Shown here one piece after another: positions 1 through 8,547 of a DNA stretch of 32,582 nucleotides (position 1 is the stretch's first letter; each line of letters starts with the position of its first letter). The translations under genes were made by a program, and so were the position numbers. Origin of the DNA: Anaerolineae bacterium (GTDB taxonomy: Bacteria; Chloroflexota; Anaerolineae; Aggregatilineales; Phototrophicaceae); the NCBI GenBank assembly GCA_016788625.1, contig JAEUQX010000308.1:1-32582 (forward strand), read 5' to 3'. Under the pieces are notes generated by a model. It was not told the DNA's origin and made no database searches. It saw only the letters and a list, made by a program, of their open reading frames with translations.

Positions 1-318
1 CAGTCGAATTGGCTTGATGAGGTATTCATCCGCCCCGGCATTCAGGCCATCAATCACACTTTCTTCAGTGATAGCCTGGGCAGACAACATCATAATGGGC
101 GTATCGGCAATTTCGCGGATACGCTGACAGGTGGTAAGACCGTCCATGCCGCCGGGCATAACGATATCGAGGATCACAATATCGGGGCGCTCGGCATGAA
201 ACGCCCGCAGCGCTTCCAGTCCATCACCACAAAGTACAACATCAAAGCCTTCGCGGCGCAGTTTGCGTCCCAATGCGTCCCGGATGTCCATCTCATCATC
301 GGCAATCAGGACCTTCAT
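1..318 (-). CDS. Response regulator, receiver domain (C-terminus cut by window edge)
   Basis: The reverse strand is open from an ATG at 318 to the window edge, giving 106 residues that begin MKVLIADDEMDIRDAL. This is a CheY-like receiver: acidic pair D7/D8, phospho-acceptor D51 in the stretch ILDIVMPGG, a Ser at 79 in the switch Thr/Ser position, and K102 in YLIKP. A GAGG element lies about 8 bases before the ATG. The output domain, if any, is beyond the left edge, so I cannot say whether it is a DNA-binding regulator or a stand-alone receiver. It is divergent from the PKD lipoprotein gene. No histidine kinase is visible in the window. Confidence 0.9.
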   Translation of the reverse strand, partial: MKVLIADDEMDIRDALGRKLRREGFDVVLCGDGLEALRAFHAERPDIVILDIVMPGGMDGLTTCQRIREIADTPIMMLSAQAITEESVIDGLNAGADEYLIKPIRL

Positions 319-374
319 GCTTCAACCTCACAATCTTATGGCAAGCGTGATGATAATTGCCCAAAGAAACATAT

Positions 375-389
375 TGCAATTGCATTATA
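375..389 (-). promoter_or_regulatory. Probable -10 element and small palindrome upstream of the response regulator
   Basis: On the reverse strand a perfect TATAAT lies at 389-384, about 65 bases before the receiver gene start; the -35 region is weak. The perfect ten-base palindrome TGCAATTGCA (375-384) sits directly at the expected transcription start and could be an operator. A single copy is weak evidence for binding. Confidence 0.45.
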
Positions 390-444
390 GCCCAACATCA
401 GCAGGGAATAACCCACCACACGTCAGGTTGACCCCATGCAGAAC

Positions 445-453
445 TGTTATAAT
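445..453 (+). promoter_or_regulatory. Extended -10 promoter for the PKD lipoprotein gene
   Basis: TGTTATAAT matches the extended -10 pattern TGnTATAAT. A TTGACC lies at 428-433, but only 14 bases away, so the extended -10 probably does most of the work. Its position downstream of the ATG at 436 argues that translation starts at 496 and not at 436. Confidence 0.6.
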
Positions 454-495
454 CACTTTACTTGGAGTTGTGAATCGATTGAAAAGAGGGTTCTA

Positions 496-3400
496 ATGGC
501 TGGAAGAGTAGGAATGAAGGTTCTGCCTCTGGTGCTGCTGCTCATAGCTACACTGTTGGCGGGTTGTAACTTATCCAGCGCGCCTGAACAGCAACTAGCG
601 CTGACCGAGATCCCCACAAATACTCCCCCGCCGAGCCGAACGCCTGCGGGCGTCTCGGGTGTGCCGACGACGCTGCCACTGACACCACTGCCGACGACCA
701 TTGGTGGCGGGCAAGGTATAGTACCTACGTCGGCAGCGCTTCCACCTACGGGTGTCCCCTTCCCCACGCTTACCCCAACACCCATCAGTATTGTGATTCT
801 ATCTCCCATTCCTGGCAACGTTGTGGCGAGTAATGTGCAGATATTGGGAGCGGCCATTCATCCACAGTTCCTGCAGTATCAGGTTGAATATGGCCCCGAC
901 CCCAATCCGAGCAACCTGTGGTTTGCGGCGACCAGCATTGTACAGACACCTGTACTGAATGGCTTGTTAGGCATATGGAATACGACCACCACGCCCGATG
1001 GCATCTATCAGCTTCGGCTGCGCGTAACGCTTTCGGATGGCACTAGCCTGGCGACAGTGGTAAACAATATTCGCGTGCAAAACCAGCAACCGACCCCTAT
1101 TCCGTCGGCAACACCGAGCATCCAGCGTCCTATCGCTGCCTTCACGCTGGACAGGTCATCTGGTCAGACACCGTTGGTAGTGCGGTTCACCAATCAATCG
1201 AGCGGCCAGATCTCAAGCTATACCTGGGACTTTGGCGATGGTGGCACCAGTACCGAAGCCAGCCCGACCTATACGTTCCGCCGTACTGGCGTGTTTAATG
1301 TCATACTCACAGTCGCGGGGCCAGGTGGTTCGTCCAATGTCTCGCGGCAGGTGAACGTACAAAGCCCTGCGGCCCCGCTTGCTGCCTTCACGCAGGATCG
1401 AACCAGCGGTCCAGCTCCGCTGACGGTACGTTTCACGAATCAATCGAGCGGCCAGATTACTGGCTACACCTGGGACTTTGGTGATGGCAGCACCAGCACC
1501 GAACAAAACCCAATCCATCAGTTCGCTCGTATTGGCACCTATAACGTCATTCTGACGGTCACCGGGCCGGGTGGAACAGCCTTTGCAACCGTGAAGGTTA
1601 CAGCGGAAGACACCTCTATTCCCGCGCCAGATGCGGTCTTCACTGCGGCGCCAGCCAGTGGCAATGCCCCGCTGGATGTGCAGTTCACCAGTGCTTCAAC
1701 AGGCCAGATTACCAGCTATAGTTGGGACTTTGGTGATGGCAGTACGAGTACGGAAACCAACCCTCGCCATCGTTTTGATCGCGCGGGCACATACACGGTC
1801 AGGCTGACGGTCGTTGGCCCCGGTGGTCAGGACAATGCGCAGCAAACAATTAGCGTAACTCAGCAGGCAAATGCACCTGTGGCATCCTTCAGGGCAACCC
1901 CACTGTCTGGAAACGTGCCACTGAATGTCCGCTTTGAGAACACGTCGAGCGGCAGCATCACCAGCTACAGTTGGGATTTCGGTGATGGGCAAACCAGCGC
2001 CGAGCAGTCACCGTCTCACAATTACACGGTGGCTGGCACCTACACAGTGAAGCTGACGGTGAGCGGGCCAGGTGGCACAAGCGAGGCTACAGGCACAATC
2101 ACGGCGACACAACCTGTTACAGCGCCAACCGCAGCCTTTGCAGCCGACCCAACAACCGGTGAAGCGCCCTTGACCGTTGTGTTCCGCAATCAATCAACGG
2201 GACAGGGCTTGTCCAATGCGTGGGATTTCGGTGATGGGCAGACCAGCACGGAAACCAGTCCAACACATATTTTCAATGCCGTGGGACGATATGAAGTTAA
2301 ACTGACTGTTACCAACAGCGCAGGTTCTTCAACGGCCACTGCAGTTATCCAGGTTAGTGATCGACCGGTCGCGCCAGTGGCGAGCTTCACGGCTAACCCG
2401 CCGAGCGGGGACGCGCCGCTGAATGTGCAGTTCGACTCGTCAGCCTCGAGCGGAATGATCACCAGCTACGCCTGGGACTTTGGTGACGGCGGCACGAGCG
2501 CGGATGCCAATCCGAGCCACCAATACACGACGCCGAACACGTACACCGTGACGCTGACGGTGAGCGGGCCAGCGGGCAGCAACAGCACAACAGGCACCGT
2601 CACGGTCAACGCGGCAGCTGTCGCGCCAGTGGCGAGCTTCACAGCTAACCCGCCGAGTGGGGCCGCGCCGCTGAATGTACAGTTCGACTCGTCAGCCTCG
2701 AGCGGAACGATCACCAGCTACGCCTGGGACTTTGGTGACGGGGGCACGAGCGCGGATGCCAACCCGAGCCACCAATACACGACCCCCAACACGTACACGG
2801 TGACGCTAACGGTGAGCGGGCCAGCGGGCAGCAACAGCACAACAGGCACCGTCACGGTCAATGCGGCAGCGTTTACTTCTCCGATCAGCGAGCCTGTTGC
2901 ATTTGTCACCGACCGCGATGGCAACAACGAAATCTACCTCCTTGACACGGATGGTACGTTGACTAATCTGACGAACAACGGGGCGAATGATTTCGATCCG
3001 GCCTGGTCGTCGGATGGAAGCCAGATCACCTTTGTGTCGAATCGCGACGGCAACAACGAAATCTACGTCATGAATGCTGATGGCAGCGGTGTGCAGCGCG
3101 TCACTGATAATCCGGCGGATGATGTACTGCCTGTGTGGTCGTCGGACAATCGGCAGATCGCCTTTGTGTCGAATCGTGACGGCAACAATGAAATCTACGT
3201 CATGAATGCTGATGGCACAGACCCTGTCAACGTCACCAATAACCCTACCAATGACACAATGCCTGCACCTGCCCCCAATGGTACGCAGATTGCATTCGTC
3301 ACCGATCGGGATGGCAACAACGAAATCTATGTGTTGAATGCCGATGGCAGTTCAATCAACATCAGCAATGACGTCAACAACGATTTCGCACCGGCCTGGA

Positions 3401-3672
3401 CATCCGACAGCGGTCGTGTCGCGTTCGTATCGAACCGCGATGGTAACAACGAAATCTACGGCATGAATGCCGATGGCAGCGACGTGCGACGTCTGACCGA
3501 TAATGGCGCTGATGACCTGTCGCCGAATTTCACTTCAGACGATAGCCAACTTGCGTTCATCACAAACCGGGATGGCAACAATGAGGTCTATCAGATGAAT
3601 GTGGACGGTAGTAATCCGCTCAATGTAACGAACAACCCTGCGAGCGAATCCTCGCCGCGCTGGCGTCGCTAG
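496..3672 (+). CDS. Exported lipoprotein with seven PKD domains and a TolB/PD40-like propeller
   Basis: A 1058-residue protein. The start at 496 is chosen because a purine-rich ribosome site (AAAGAGGG) precedes it and the promoter lies between 436 and 496. A lipoprotein signal ends in LLAGC (Cys24), so the mature protein should be anchored to the outer face of the membrane. A Pro/Thr-rich linker (about 30-100) and a beta-sandwich-like segment (about 100-200) follow. Then come seven PKD domains (about 214-792), each with a form of WDFGDG, and six repeats of about 44 residues containing NRDGNNEIY (about 800-1058), the PD40/TolB-like propeller type. PKD and such propellers usually mediate protein or glycan binding, so an adhesive or scaffolding role is likely but inferred. 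PKD units 6 and 7 are almost identical in DNA. A hairpin follows the gene. Confidence 0.93.
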   Translation: MAGRVGMKVLPLVLLLIATLLAGCNLSSAPEQQLALTEIPTNTPPPSRTPAGVSGVPTTLPLTPLPTTIGGGQGIVPTSAALPPTGVPFPTLTPTPISIVILSPIPGNVVASNVQILGAAIHPQFLQYQVEYGPDPNPSNLWFAATSIVQTPVLNGLLGIWNTTTTPDGIYQLRLRVTLSDGTSLATVVNNIRVQNQQPTPIPSATPSIQRPIAAFTLDRSSGQTPLVVRFTNQSSGQISSYTWDFGDGGTSTEASPTYTFRRTGVFNVILTVAGPGGSSNVSRQVNVQSPAAPLAAFTQDRTSGPAPLTVRFTNQSSGQITGYTWDFGDGSTSTEQNPIHQFARIGTYNVILTVTGPGGTAFATVKVTAEDTSIPAPDAVFTAAPASGNAPLDVQFTSASTGQITSYSWDFGDGSTSTETNPRHRFDRAGTYTVRLTVVGPGGQDNAQQTISVTQQANAPVASFRATPLSGNVPLNVRFENTSSGSITSYSWDFGDGQTSAEQSPSHNYTVAGTYTVKLTVSGPGGTSEATGTITATQPVTAPTAAFAADPTTGEAPLTVVFRNQSTGQGLSNAWDFGDGQTSTETSPTHIFNAVGRYEVKLTVTNSAGSSTATAVIQVSDRPVAPVASFTANPPSGDAPLNVQFDSSASSGMITSYAWDFGDGGTSADANPSHQYTTPNTYTVTLTVSGPAGSNSTTGTVTVNAAAVAPVASFTANPPSGAAPLNVQFDSSASSGTITSYAWDFGDGGTSADANPSHQYTTPNTYTVTLTVSGPAGSNSTTGTVTVNAAAFTSPISEPVAFVTDRDGNNEIYLLDTDGTLTNLTNNGANDFDPAWSSDGSQITFVSNRDGNNEIYVMNADGSGVQRVTDNPADDVLPVWSSDNRQIAFVSNRDGNNEIYVMNADGTDPVNVTNNPTNDTMPAPAPNGTQIAFVTDRDGNNEIYVLNADGSSINISNDVNNDFAPAWTSDSGRVAFVSNRDGNNEIYGMNADGSDVRRLTDNGADDLSPNFTSDDSQLAFITNRDGNNEVYQMNVDGSNPLNVTNNPASESSPRWRR
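2368..2871 (+). repeat. Tandem duplication of a 252-bp unit encoding PKD domains 6 and 7
   Basis: Two directly adjacent copies, 2368-2619 and 2620-2871, each 84 codons, differ at only a small number of mostly silent positions (for example GGGGACGCG against GGGGCCGCG). The other five PKD units in the gene are much more diverged. This points to a recent in-frame duplication or gene conversion. Confidence 0.9.
2902..3672 (+). repeat. Six tandem coding repeats of 129-132 bp (propeller blades)
   Basis: Repeat units begin at 2902, 3031, 3163, 3295, 3424 and 3556. Each encodes a Phe followed by a Thr/Ser-Asp/Asn-Arg-Asp-Gly-Asn-Asn-Glu core and an Asn/Asp-Ala/Val-Asp-Gly turn. DNA identity is highest in the 40 or so bases around GATGGCAACAACGAAATCTA. 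The rest of each unit has diverged, so these are older repeats than the PKD 6/7 pair. Confidence 0.85.
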
Positions 3673-3690
3673 TTCACACATACCGTAGTT

Positions 3691-3721
3691 GCAAGGACTC
3701 CTCATGACGAGGAGTCCTTGC
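3691..3721 (+). terminator. Perfect 13-bp hairpin after the PKD lipoprotein gene
   Basis: GCAAGGACTCCTC and its exact complement are separated by the five-base loop ATGAC, 18 bases after the stop codon. No T-run follows on either strand, so it may be a weak or factor-assisted terminator, or an mRNA 3' end stabiliser. It sits between two genes that otherwise face the same way. Confidence 0.6.
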
Positions 3722-3737
3722 CCCTCCTCGCGAATGA

Positions 3738-3767
3738 TTGCTGATTGCTCCGAAGCTGTGGTACGAT
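3738..3767 (+). promoter_or_regulatory. Promoter for the G5 lipoprotein gene
   Basis: TTGCTG (3738-3743), an 18-base spacer, and TACGAT (3762-3767) preceded by TG, making an extended -10. The -10 ends only 8 bases before the chosen ATG at 3776, so the transcript may be leaderless. Confidence 0.45.
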
Positions 3768-3775
3768 TGCCTCTC

Positions 3776-5377
3776 ATGTGGACAAAAAGACTCATCCTAC
3801 TCATCCTGCTCGTCGTGGCGTCCTGTCGTCAACCTGCTGAAACCCAGCAGGAAATTCGAGTTTCACTGGTTGCCGACGGGCGCGAACGCACCTTCATCCT
3901 ACCTGCGCCAACAACAATTGATGAATTCCTTCGTACGCCCCGCGTCGATGTCCAGCTTGGAGAACTTGATCAGGTCAATCCTCCCGCGTTCACCCAAATC
4001 ACGGATGGTATGCGAATAACCATTGCCCGTGTCCGCGAAGAAACACAGTGTGAACAGACCGAAGTGCCGTACAAACAGACAACACAATTGAACGAAGGTT
4101 TGGCGGCGGGCGAACAACGCGTAGTTCAGGCAGGACAAAACGGCATTCTGGAAATATGTTATCGGGTAACCATTGTCGATGGAACGCCGCTCAGTCGCGC
4201 GGAAACAAATCGCACGACAATCCGCGCGGCACAGGACGAGATCGTCTACGTTGGCCCAACCGGCGAAATTGAACCCATTCCAATCACGGGCACACTGGCG
4301 TACATCAACAATGGCAACGCCTGGATAATTCGCGGCAGCAGCACCAGCAAACGCCCACTCACAACCGAAGGCGATCTGGATGGTCGCGTATTCAGCCTCT
4401 CCGATGATGGTCGTCGCTTGTTGTTCACACGCAGCTCATCCGACCTTGACCCTGCCACAGTCTTTAACCAGCTTTGGCTCGTTCCAGATACTACGCTCTC
4501 TGCTGAACTTGTGGCATTGGTACCCAACAACATTTTGTATGCTGAATGGATTCCCAACCGCGAAAACACCATTAGTTATTCTTCCGGCACCCCGCGTGAA
4601 GCTGCCCCAAAGTGGCTGGCATATAACGACCTGTGGGAAATGCGAATCGACCCCCTCACGGGAGAGTCATTGGGTGTTCGTGAAATCGTTGAACGTTCAA
4701 CACGCGGGCCGTATAGTTGGTGGGGAACCCGCTTTCACTGGTCACCCGATGGTCAGAAGTTGGTCTGGGTGCAGGCAGACAGCATTGGCCTTGTGAATTT
4801 GGAAACGGGCGAACTGGAGCCGCCTCTCTTAAATTATGCGGTATTGCGTCCTGTTGGTGATTGGTCCTGGCGAGCGACCGTGTCGTGGTCACAGGACAGC
4901 GCGCTCATCGCTACGACTGCGCATGGGGCACCTGTCGGCAGCGAACTGCCGGAAAGCAGCCCAGCATTTGATCTCACCGTCGTTAGCGCGGATGGCTCCT
5001 TCACTGCGCCGCTGCTTCCTGGCGTTGGCATTTGGTCTGCGCCACAGCTTTCACCCTTTATCGTGAACGCCAATTCCGAATTTCCACAGGGCTATCTGGC
5101 CTTCCTGCGCGCCCGCGACCCGTACAACAGCATCAATGGCGAATACGATCTGGTTGTCGCTGACCGTGACGGCAGTAATGCGCGCGTTGTCTTTGGGCGG
5201 TCTGGCATTCGGGCGCAGCAGTCGATTTACCAGAATCGGGAATTCGTGTGGAGTCCGGACGGACGTCAGATTGCATTTGTCTATCTGGGCAACATCTGGG
5301 TTGTTGATGTCGAATCTGAAGTCGCCACTCAGTTAACGCTGGATGGCGCGGCTTCCACCCCCATCTGGACACGATGA
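3776..5377 (+). CDS. Lipoprotein with ubiquitin-like (DUF348), G5 and TolB-like propeller domains
   Basis: 533 residues from the ATG at 3776. That start gives a compact lipoprotein signal, MWTKRLILLILLVVASC, with Cys17; the longer frame from 3689 would start inside the hairpin. Residues about 25-90 (around VSLVADGRERTFILPAPTT) resemble the DUF348 ubiquitin-like fold that often precedes G5. Residues about 93-165 have the G5 pattern, with TEVPYKQ, GLAAGEQRVVQAG and YRVTIVDG. The rest contains repeated WSPDGQKLVWV-type strands of a propeller. G5 domains are known to bind cell-wall or amino-sugar polymers, which suggests a surface-attached role. Its stop overlaps the next start by 4 bases (ATGA), so the two genes are probably translationally coupled. 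Confidence 0.88.
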   Translation: MWTKRLILLILLVVASCRQPAETQQEIRVSLVADGRERTFILPAPTTIDEFLRTPRVDVQLGELDQVNPPAFTQITDGMRITIARVREETQCEQTEVPYKQTTQLNEGLAAGEQRVVQAGQNGILEICYRVTIVDGTPLSRAETNRTTIRAAQDEIVYVGPTGEIEPIPITGTLAYINNGNAWIIRGSSTSKRPLTTEGDLDGRVFSLSDDGRRLLFTRSSSDLDPATVFNQLWLVPDTTLSAELVALVPNNILYAEWIPNRENTISYSSGTPREAAPKWLAYNDLWEMRIDPLTGESLGVREIVERSTRGPYSWWGTRFHWSPDGQKLVWVQADSIGLVNLETGELEPPLLNYAVLRPVGDWSWRATVSWSQDSALIATTAHGAPVGSELPESSPAFDLTVVSADGSFTAPLLPGVGIWSAPQLSPFIVNANSEFPQGYLAFLRARDPYNSINGEYDLVVADRDGSNARVVFGRSGIRAQQSIYQNREFVWSPDGRQIAFVYLGNIWVVDVESEVATQLTLDGAASTPIWTR

Positions 5378-8300
5378 ACCGCAGCCTCGTCATTGTTTTT
5401 CTCGCTGCCCTGATCTTCCTGGGTAGCCTTGTCACGCTGGGCGCGACCGTGCAGGAACGTGACTTCGAACTACGCGGTTATGTTGATGCGTCTCTTGACT
5501 CCAATCTTCCCTTTCGCGTCCCACGTTTCGGCGTCAATGTCGAGTTAGAACAATATGATGATGCCCGTTTGCGGCGGCATCTGGGCTGGATGCAGCAGGC
5601 ACATGTCACCTGGCTGCGTCAAATTGTGCGTTGGGATGAACTGGAACCCCACCCAGACGAATACAATTGGGGTCCTTGGGACAAGATCACGGCTGCTGTG
5701 GCGGAATTTCCCCAGCTAAGGCTCGTCGCCGTGCTGGTCAACTCACCAGATTGGGCGCGGGAACAGGGCGACCTGACAGCACCACCGCAAGACCCTGCAC
5801 GGTTTGCCGCGTTCGCATCGGCTTTTGCAGACCGATACAGCAATATTGTTGACCACTACCAGATCTGGGACGAGCCGAACTTGGCAAGTGCCTGGGGCGG
5901 TCTTGAACCACGCCCAGCCGATTACCTCGCGCTGCTCAGCGCGGCATACCAGGCCATTCACGATAGCGACCCCCATGCGACGGTCTTGAGCGCCGCGCTC
6001 GCGCCGACCACCGAGACGGGGGGGCAGAATATCAGTGACCTGCTTTATCTGCGAGACCTCTATGCGTTGGGCGCCAACGAATACATGGATGCTGCTGCGG
6101 GCAAACCCTTTGGCTTCAGTATCCATCCGCTCGACCGCCAGGTGCGGACAGACACGCTCAGTTTTTCGCGTGCCGTTGCTCTACGTGAAGTAATGCTCGA
6201 CTTCAATCAGGGTAAACAGGCACTCTGGGCGGCGAATTGGGGATGGAACGCACTTCCTGGCGATTGGACAGGAGAAGCATCCATTTGGGGACAGGTTACG
6301 GCGGATGAGCGTGTACATTACACACTGACTGCTCTTGACCGCGCAGACCGCGAATGGCCCTGGTTAGGCGGGTTGATCTTGCAGCATTGGCAGCCAGATG
6401 CACCACCGGATGACCCACAATGGGGTTTTGCCGTCATTGCATCGGATGACACCCCTACTCCATTGTGGCACGCATTGGTCAATCGTCCGCAGCCGCTTGC
6501 CGCCGAGAATGGCCTTTTTCCCGCGGTCAATCCATATGCGACCTATTCGGGAGTCTGGACATTCGGCCCGTTGGGTGCCGATATTGGTTGGGTACAGGAC
6601 AGTCAATTTGCCTTTCGCTTTCGTGGTCGTGATATTTCCCTGCTGCTTCGGCAGGACAATTACACAGCCTATCTCTATCCTAGTATCGATGGTGAGCCAG
6701 CAAATGCGATTCCGCGCGATTCATCGGGGAACGCTTACGTTGTCCTGACTAGCGGCGGCAATCTGCCAGAAATCAATCTGGTGCCAATCGCCCGTGACCT
6801 TGTGCAGACTGAACACACACTGCGCGCAGTTGCAGACCGCGGTTGGGATCGTTGGGCACTTGCCGGTTTTGGGGTGAGTTCCGGTTCCCTTGCTGCTGAG
6901 TATAGCCGTCTGATCGATGCTTTGGTGTTGTCCACTAGTGTCGCAGGCGCTGCCTTTTTCATTACGTTTGTGAACTTGTTGCGACTCCATTTCGCCCGAA
7001 TAATTGCTGTCGCCGGAAGACTATTTGGCAGTATTGCCCGTTTTCCAATTGCTGCTGTTAGTTCAGTACTGCTGCTGGTCGGAATGCTGCTAACCTGGGG
7101 AGATGTTACGCCGACGATTTTTCGCCGCGATGCTGTACCCCTTAGTATCGCCATTGCAACGGCTGGTCTGATCAAGTTAGAGCCGGGCATTGTCATCACG
7201 ATTGCTGCGGCACTGCTGCTGTTTATCATCTGCTTCCATCGGCCTGATATTGGCCTGACGCTGGTCGTTTTCTGGTCACCGTTCTTTCTCTTCCCGGTTG
7301 AACTGTACCGTTTTGCCTTTCCGCTGGCTGAACTGGTGATGCTGATTACCTTTGCAGCGTGGCTTCTGCGCCAGCTCGTTGAGTGGGCACGACAGCGAGG
7401 GGAAACCAGGCAACAGATACCATTAGGTGATCGGCTCCGGCAGCTTCAGATGTTGGACTGGGCTGTACTCGCCTGGGTAGTACTTGGCTGCGCAGCATTC
7501 CTCTGGTCAGAACGACGTGGCGAAGCACTCACAGAACTGCGTATGTTATTTATCGAACCCGCAATCTTTTATCTCATCTTTCGCAGCACGCGGCTTAGTC
7601 GCGGACAGGTTGTGCGAATTGTAGATGCACTGCTGCTTGCGGGATTGTTCGTCGCGGTCATCGGCCTTTGGCAGTTCATTCAGGGCCAGGCGATCATCAC
7701 TGCTGAAGCTGGAGCGCGCCGCCTCGCCAGCGTCTATGGTTCTCCGAATAATGTCGCCTTACTACTGGGTCGCTCTATTCCATTCGCACTGGCCTATTTG
7801 CTCCTGCTTGTCGGTTCGTTTCGTCGCATCAGCGCTGCGCTCTGGTTCGTCCCAGTAACACTTGCACTGCTGTTAACCCAAAGCGTAGGAGCATTGTTCC
7901 TGGGCGTACCAGCGGCTATCGTCACTGTTTTCGCCCTTACCTATCGCCGGCGCGCATTTCTGCCAATTGCTGCGATGGTGGTCATTAGTGTACTTGCCTT
8001 CATCGGTGCGCTTCAAATTCCGAGATTTGCGCGCGTGCTGGATTTCACCGAAGGAACCAACTTCTATCGGCTGCGTGTCTGGGAGAGTGCTGTCAATATC
8101 ATCCGCGACCATCCCTTGACAGGTCTTGGTCTGGATCAGTTCCTGTACGCATTTCGCGGACACTACATCCTGCCAGATGCGTGGCAGGAGCCGAATCTAT
8201 CACATCCGCACAACATCGTGCTTGACTTCTGGGTACGACTAGGTGTCATCGGCGTCGCCGTGCTGTTCAGTATGATGGTACTCTTTTTGCGGCGGATGCT

Positions 8301-8502
8301 GCTTTCCTATAACCGTCACATAAAGGCAAGGTCGCTGTATCTGGCGCTGCTCATCGGCGCGATGGGCGCAATGATGAACCTGCTCGCGCACGGGCTGGTC
8401 GACAATAGCGTTTACGTTCAGGACTTGGCTTACATCTTTGTGTTGTTGCTGGGTTTAGCCGCTCATGCATCGAACACGCGATCTATTGACGAACCCTTGT
8501 GA
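5374..8502 (+). CDS. Glycoside-hydrolase-like domain fused to an O-antigen ligase/polymerase (Wzy_C) membrane domain
   Basis: 1042 residues. The N-terminus has a signal-anchor (about 5-25). Residues about 45-380 form a cellulase-like barrel of the GH39/GH5 type, with WDEPN (165-169) holding the usual acid/base Glu167. The second expected Glu, normally in a W-x-x-E-x-G-W setting, appears as WAANWGW with Asn288, so hydrolysis may be lost. Residues about 385-500 look like a beta-sandwich. From about 510 on there are some 12 membrane segments. The loop with NIIRDHPLTGLGLDQF, and SHPHN further on, is typical of Wzy_C/WaaL enzymes, which join or polymerise lipid-linked glycans outside the membrane. 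A second such enzyme is encoded at 10114-11631. The domain assignments come from motifs and topology; the fusion itself is a single uninterrupted frame. Confidence 0.85.
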   Translation: MNRSLVIVFLAALIFLGSLVTLGATVQERDFELRGYVDASLDSNLPFRVPRFGVNVELEQYDDARLRRHLGWMQQAHVTWLRQIVRWDELEPHPDEYNWGPWDKITAAVAEFPQLRLVAVLVNSPDWAREQGDLTAPPQDPARFAAFASAFADRYSNIVDHYQIWDEPNLASAWGGLEPRPADYLALLSAAYQAIHDSDPHATVLSAALAPTTETGGQNISDLLYLRDLYALGANEYMDAAAGKPFGFSIHPLDRQVRTDTLSFSRAVALREVMLDFNQGKQALWAANWGWNALPGDWTGEASIWGQVTADERVHYTLTALDRADREWPWLGGLILQHWQPDAPPDDPQWGFAVIASDDTPTPLWHALVNRPQPLAAENGLFPAVNPYATYSGVWTFGPLGADIGWVQDSQFAFRFRGRDISLLLRQDNYTAYLYPSIDGEPANAIPRDSSGNAYVVLTSGGNLPEINLVPIARDLVQTEHTLRAVADRGWDRWALAGFGVSSGSLAAEYSRLIDALVLSTSVAGAAFFITFVNLLRLHFARIIAVAGRLFGSIARFPIAAVSSVLLLVGMLLTWGDVTPTIFRRDAVPLSIAIATAGLIKLEPGIVITIAAALLLFIICFHRPDIGLTLVVFWSPFFLFPVELYRFAFPLAELVMLITFAAWLLRQLVEWARQRGETRQQIPLGDRLRQLQMLDWAVLAWVVLGCAAFLWSERRGEALTELRMLFIEPAIFYLIFRSTRLSRGQVVRIVDALLLAGLFVAVIGLWQFIQGQAIITAEAGARRLASVYGSPNNVALLLGRSIPFALAYLLLLVGSFRRISAALWFVPVTLALLLTQSVGALFLGVPAAIVTVFALTYRRRAFLPIAAMVVISVLAFIGALQIPRFARVLDFTEGTNFYRLRVWESAVNIIRDHPLTGLGLDQFLYAFRGHYILPDAWQEPNLSHPHNIVLDFWVRLGVIGVAVLFSMMVLFLRRMLLSYNRHIKARSLYLALLIGAMGAMMNLLAHGLVDNSVYVQDLAYIFVLLLGLAAHASNTRSIDEPL

Positions 8503-8514
8503 TAATGGTGTAAT
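8486..8514 (+). promoter_or_regulatory. Promoter for the macrodomain gene
   Basis: TTGACG (8486-8491), a 17-base spacer, and TGTAAT (8509-8514). It overlaps the 3' end of the fusion gene, so the macrodomain gene can be transcribed on its own. Confidence 0.6.
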
Positions 8515-8547
8515 GTGTATCAATACGCAATGGGGATGTAGTTAGTT

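Noticed and set aside
436-495. Upstream start for the PKD lipoprotein (20 extra residues)
   Set aside because: The promoter -10 lies downstream of this ATG, and the extra residues would spoil the lipoprotein signal.
453-857. 134-residue reverse frame opposite the lipoprotein N-terminus
   Set aside because: It mirrors the Pro/Thr-rich linker, a low-complexity region that readily leaves open antisense frames.
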